The position numbers and the translations under genes are program-made. Shown here piece after piece: positions 26,923 to 27,508 of a stretch of DNA of 27,508 nucleotides (position 1 is its first letter; the number at the start of each line of letters is the position of its first letter). The stretch lies in the NCBI GenBank assembly GCA_051000395.1, contig JBPCOI010000093.1:1-27508 (forward strand), written 5' to 3'. A model generated the notes under the pieces. The model was not told the origin of the DNA. It was given only the letters and a program-made list of their open reading frames with translations, and searched no databases. Source of the DNA: JBPCOI01 sp051000395 (GTDB lineage Bacteria; Actinomycetota; Actinomycetes; Mycobacteriales; Jatrophihabitantaceae).

Positions 26923-27508
26923 TCAGGCCAGCCCGCGGCGGGACAGCGACGGCGGCCGGGTGCCGCGGATGGAGGCGATCATGTCCAGGACGCGGCGGGT
27001 CGCCCGCACGTCGTGAGTGCGGAACACCCGCGCGCCGTGCCAGGCCGAGACGGCGGTCGCGGCGAGCGTCCCTTCCAGCCGCTCGGCCGGCGGCAGGCCC
27101 AGCGTCTCACCGACGAAGTCCTTGCGGGACAGGGCAACCAGCACCGGCCAGCCACACGCCACCAGCTCGTCCAGACGCCGGGTGAGTTCCAGAGAATGGC
27201 GCGTGTTCTTGCCGAAGTCGTGGGTCGGGTCGACGAGGATGCCGTCCCGCCGCACCCCCGCAGCGACTGCCCGCTCGGCTGCTGCGGTGACGGTCTCGAT
27301 CACGTCGGCCACGACGTCGTCATACGTGCTCCGGTGCGGGTCGGTGCGCGGGGTCAGGCCGCCGGTGTGGCTGCACACCAGGGCAGCACCGGTCGCGGCC
27401 GCGACCTCGGTGAGGACCGGGTCCGCGCCAGCCCAGGTGTCGTTGATCAGGTCGGCGCCCTCGGCGACGACGAGCCGGGCGGCCCCGGCGCGCCAAGTGT
27501 CGACACTG
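26923..27508 (-). CDS. folP2: dihydropteroate synthase-like protein FolP2 (partial)
   Basis: The visible 195 C-terminal residues begin SVDTWRAGAARLVVAEGADL and continue with INDTWAG, DPTHDFGKN, the pterin-site LSRKDFVGE and RTHDVRATRRVLDMIASIRG. This is the TIM-barrel DHPS fold. DHPS joins p-aminobenzoate to the pterin pyrophosphate in folate synthesis. INDTWAG and THDFGKN match the FolP2 branch (Rv1207), which lies in the same neighbourhood and has been reported to lack measurable DHPS activity. The role may therefore differ from folate synthesis. The N-terminus is beyond the window edge; an internal ATG at 27378 is not the start. Confidence 0.9.
   Translation of the reverse strand, partial: SVDTWRAGAARLVVAEGADLINDTWAGADPVLTEVAAATGAALVCSHTGGLTPRTDPHRSTYDDVVADVIETVTAAAERAVAAGVRRDGILVDPTHDFGKNTRHSLELTRRLDELVACGWPVLVALSRKDFVGETLGLPPAERLEGTLAATAVSAWHGARVFRTHDVRATRRVLDMIASIRGTRPPSLSRRGLA

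Overview
The window is 27.5 kb of very GC-rich, densely coded chromosome from an actinobacterium. Three things point there: a mycothiol gene (mshB), GTG starts that often have no Shine-Dalgarno (SD) sequence but a TAnnnT box 6-8 nt upstream, and a gene order close to two M. tuberculosis segments as I remember them (typA / solute-binding protein / mshB / membrane protein / fdx, and dapD-dapE-LOG-folP2). The genus cannot be told from the sequence alone. I saw no tRNA, rRNA, CRISPR array, insertion sequence or prophage gene.

Left part (1-6.3 kb): a minus-strand pair of small charged proteins (CsbD family, cut by the window edge, and a coupled 85-aa partner). Next come a plus-strand ABC-2 exporter (ATPase and permease) and a minus-strand lipid operon read as ABC1/UbiB kinase, acyl-CoA ligase, PlsC-type acyltransferase. 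The first two genes of that operon overlap by GTGA.

Middle (6.3-12.6 kb): a DEAD-box RNA helicase followed by the ribosome-associated GTPase TypA/BipA, both plus. The convergent gap after typA holds two 57-bp imperfect palindromes around a stretch with no recognisable gene. A 108-aa basic protein follows on the minus strand, then a plus-strand aminotransferase overlapping a nitrilase-family omega-amidase by ATGA.

Transporter (12.8-19.2 kb): a complete peptide-type ABC importer (lipoprotein, two permeases, two ATPases). A strong hairpin lies after the binding-protein gene and a 14-codon bridging ORF lies between the two ATPases.

Right part (19.2-27.5 kb): mshB and a four-helix membrane protein, a convergent GNAT acetyltransferase, a seven-iron ferredoxin, a membrane-anchored lysozyme-like protein downstream of dapD, dapE diverging from dapD and coupled to a MOSC protein, a LOG-family protein, a crotonase-fold protein and the 3' part of a folP2-like gene. 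The lysine/diaminopimelate genes dapD and dapE share a 55-bp divergent promoter region. The dapC usually found next to fdx is absent here; the aminotransferase at 10.6 kb is a candidate replacement or a transaminase of another pathway.

Most of the window is conserved housekeeping. I did not find a convincing new multi-gene system. The best leads are the paired palindromes, the transaminase/omega-amidase pair, the dppD-dppF bridging ORF and the dapD-linked lysozyme-like protein.
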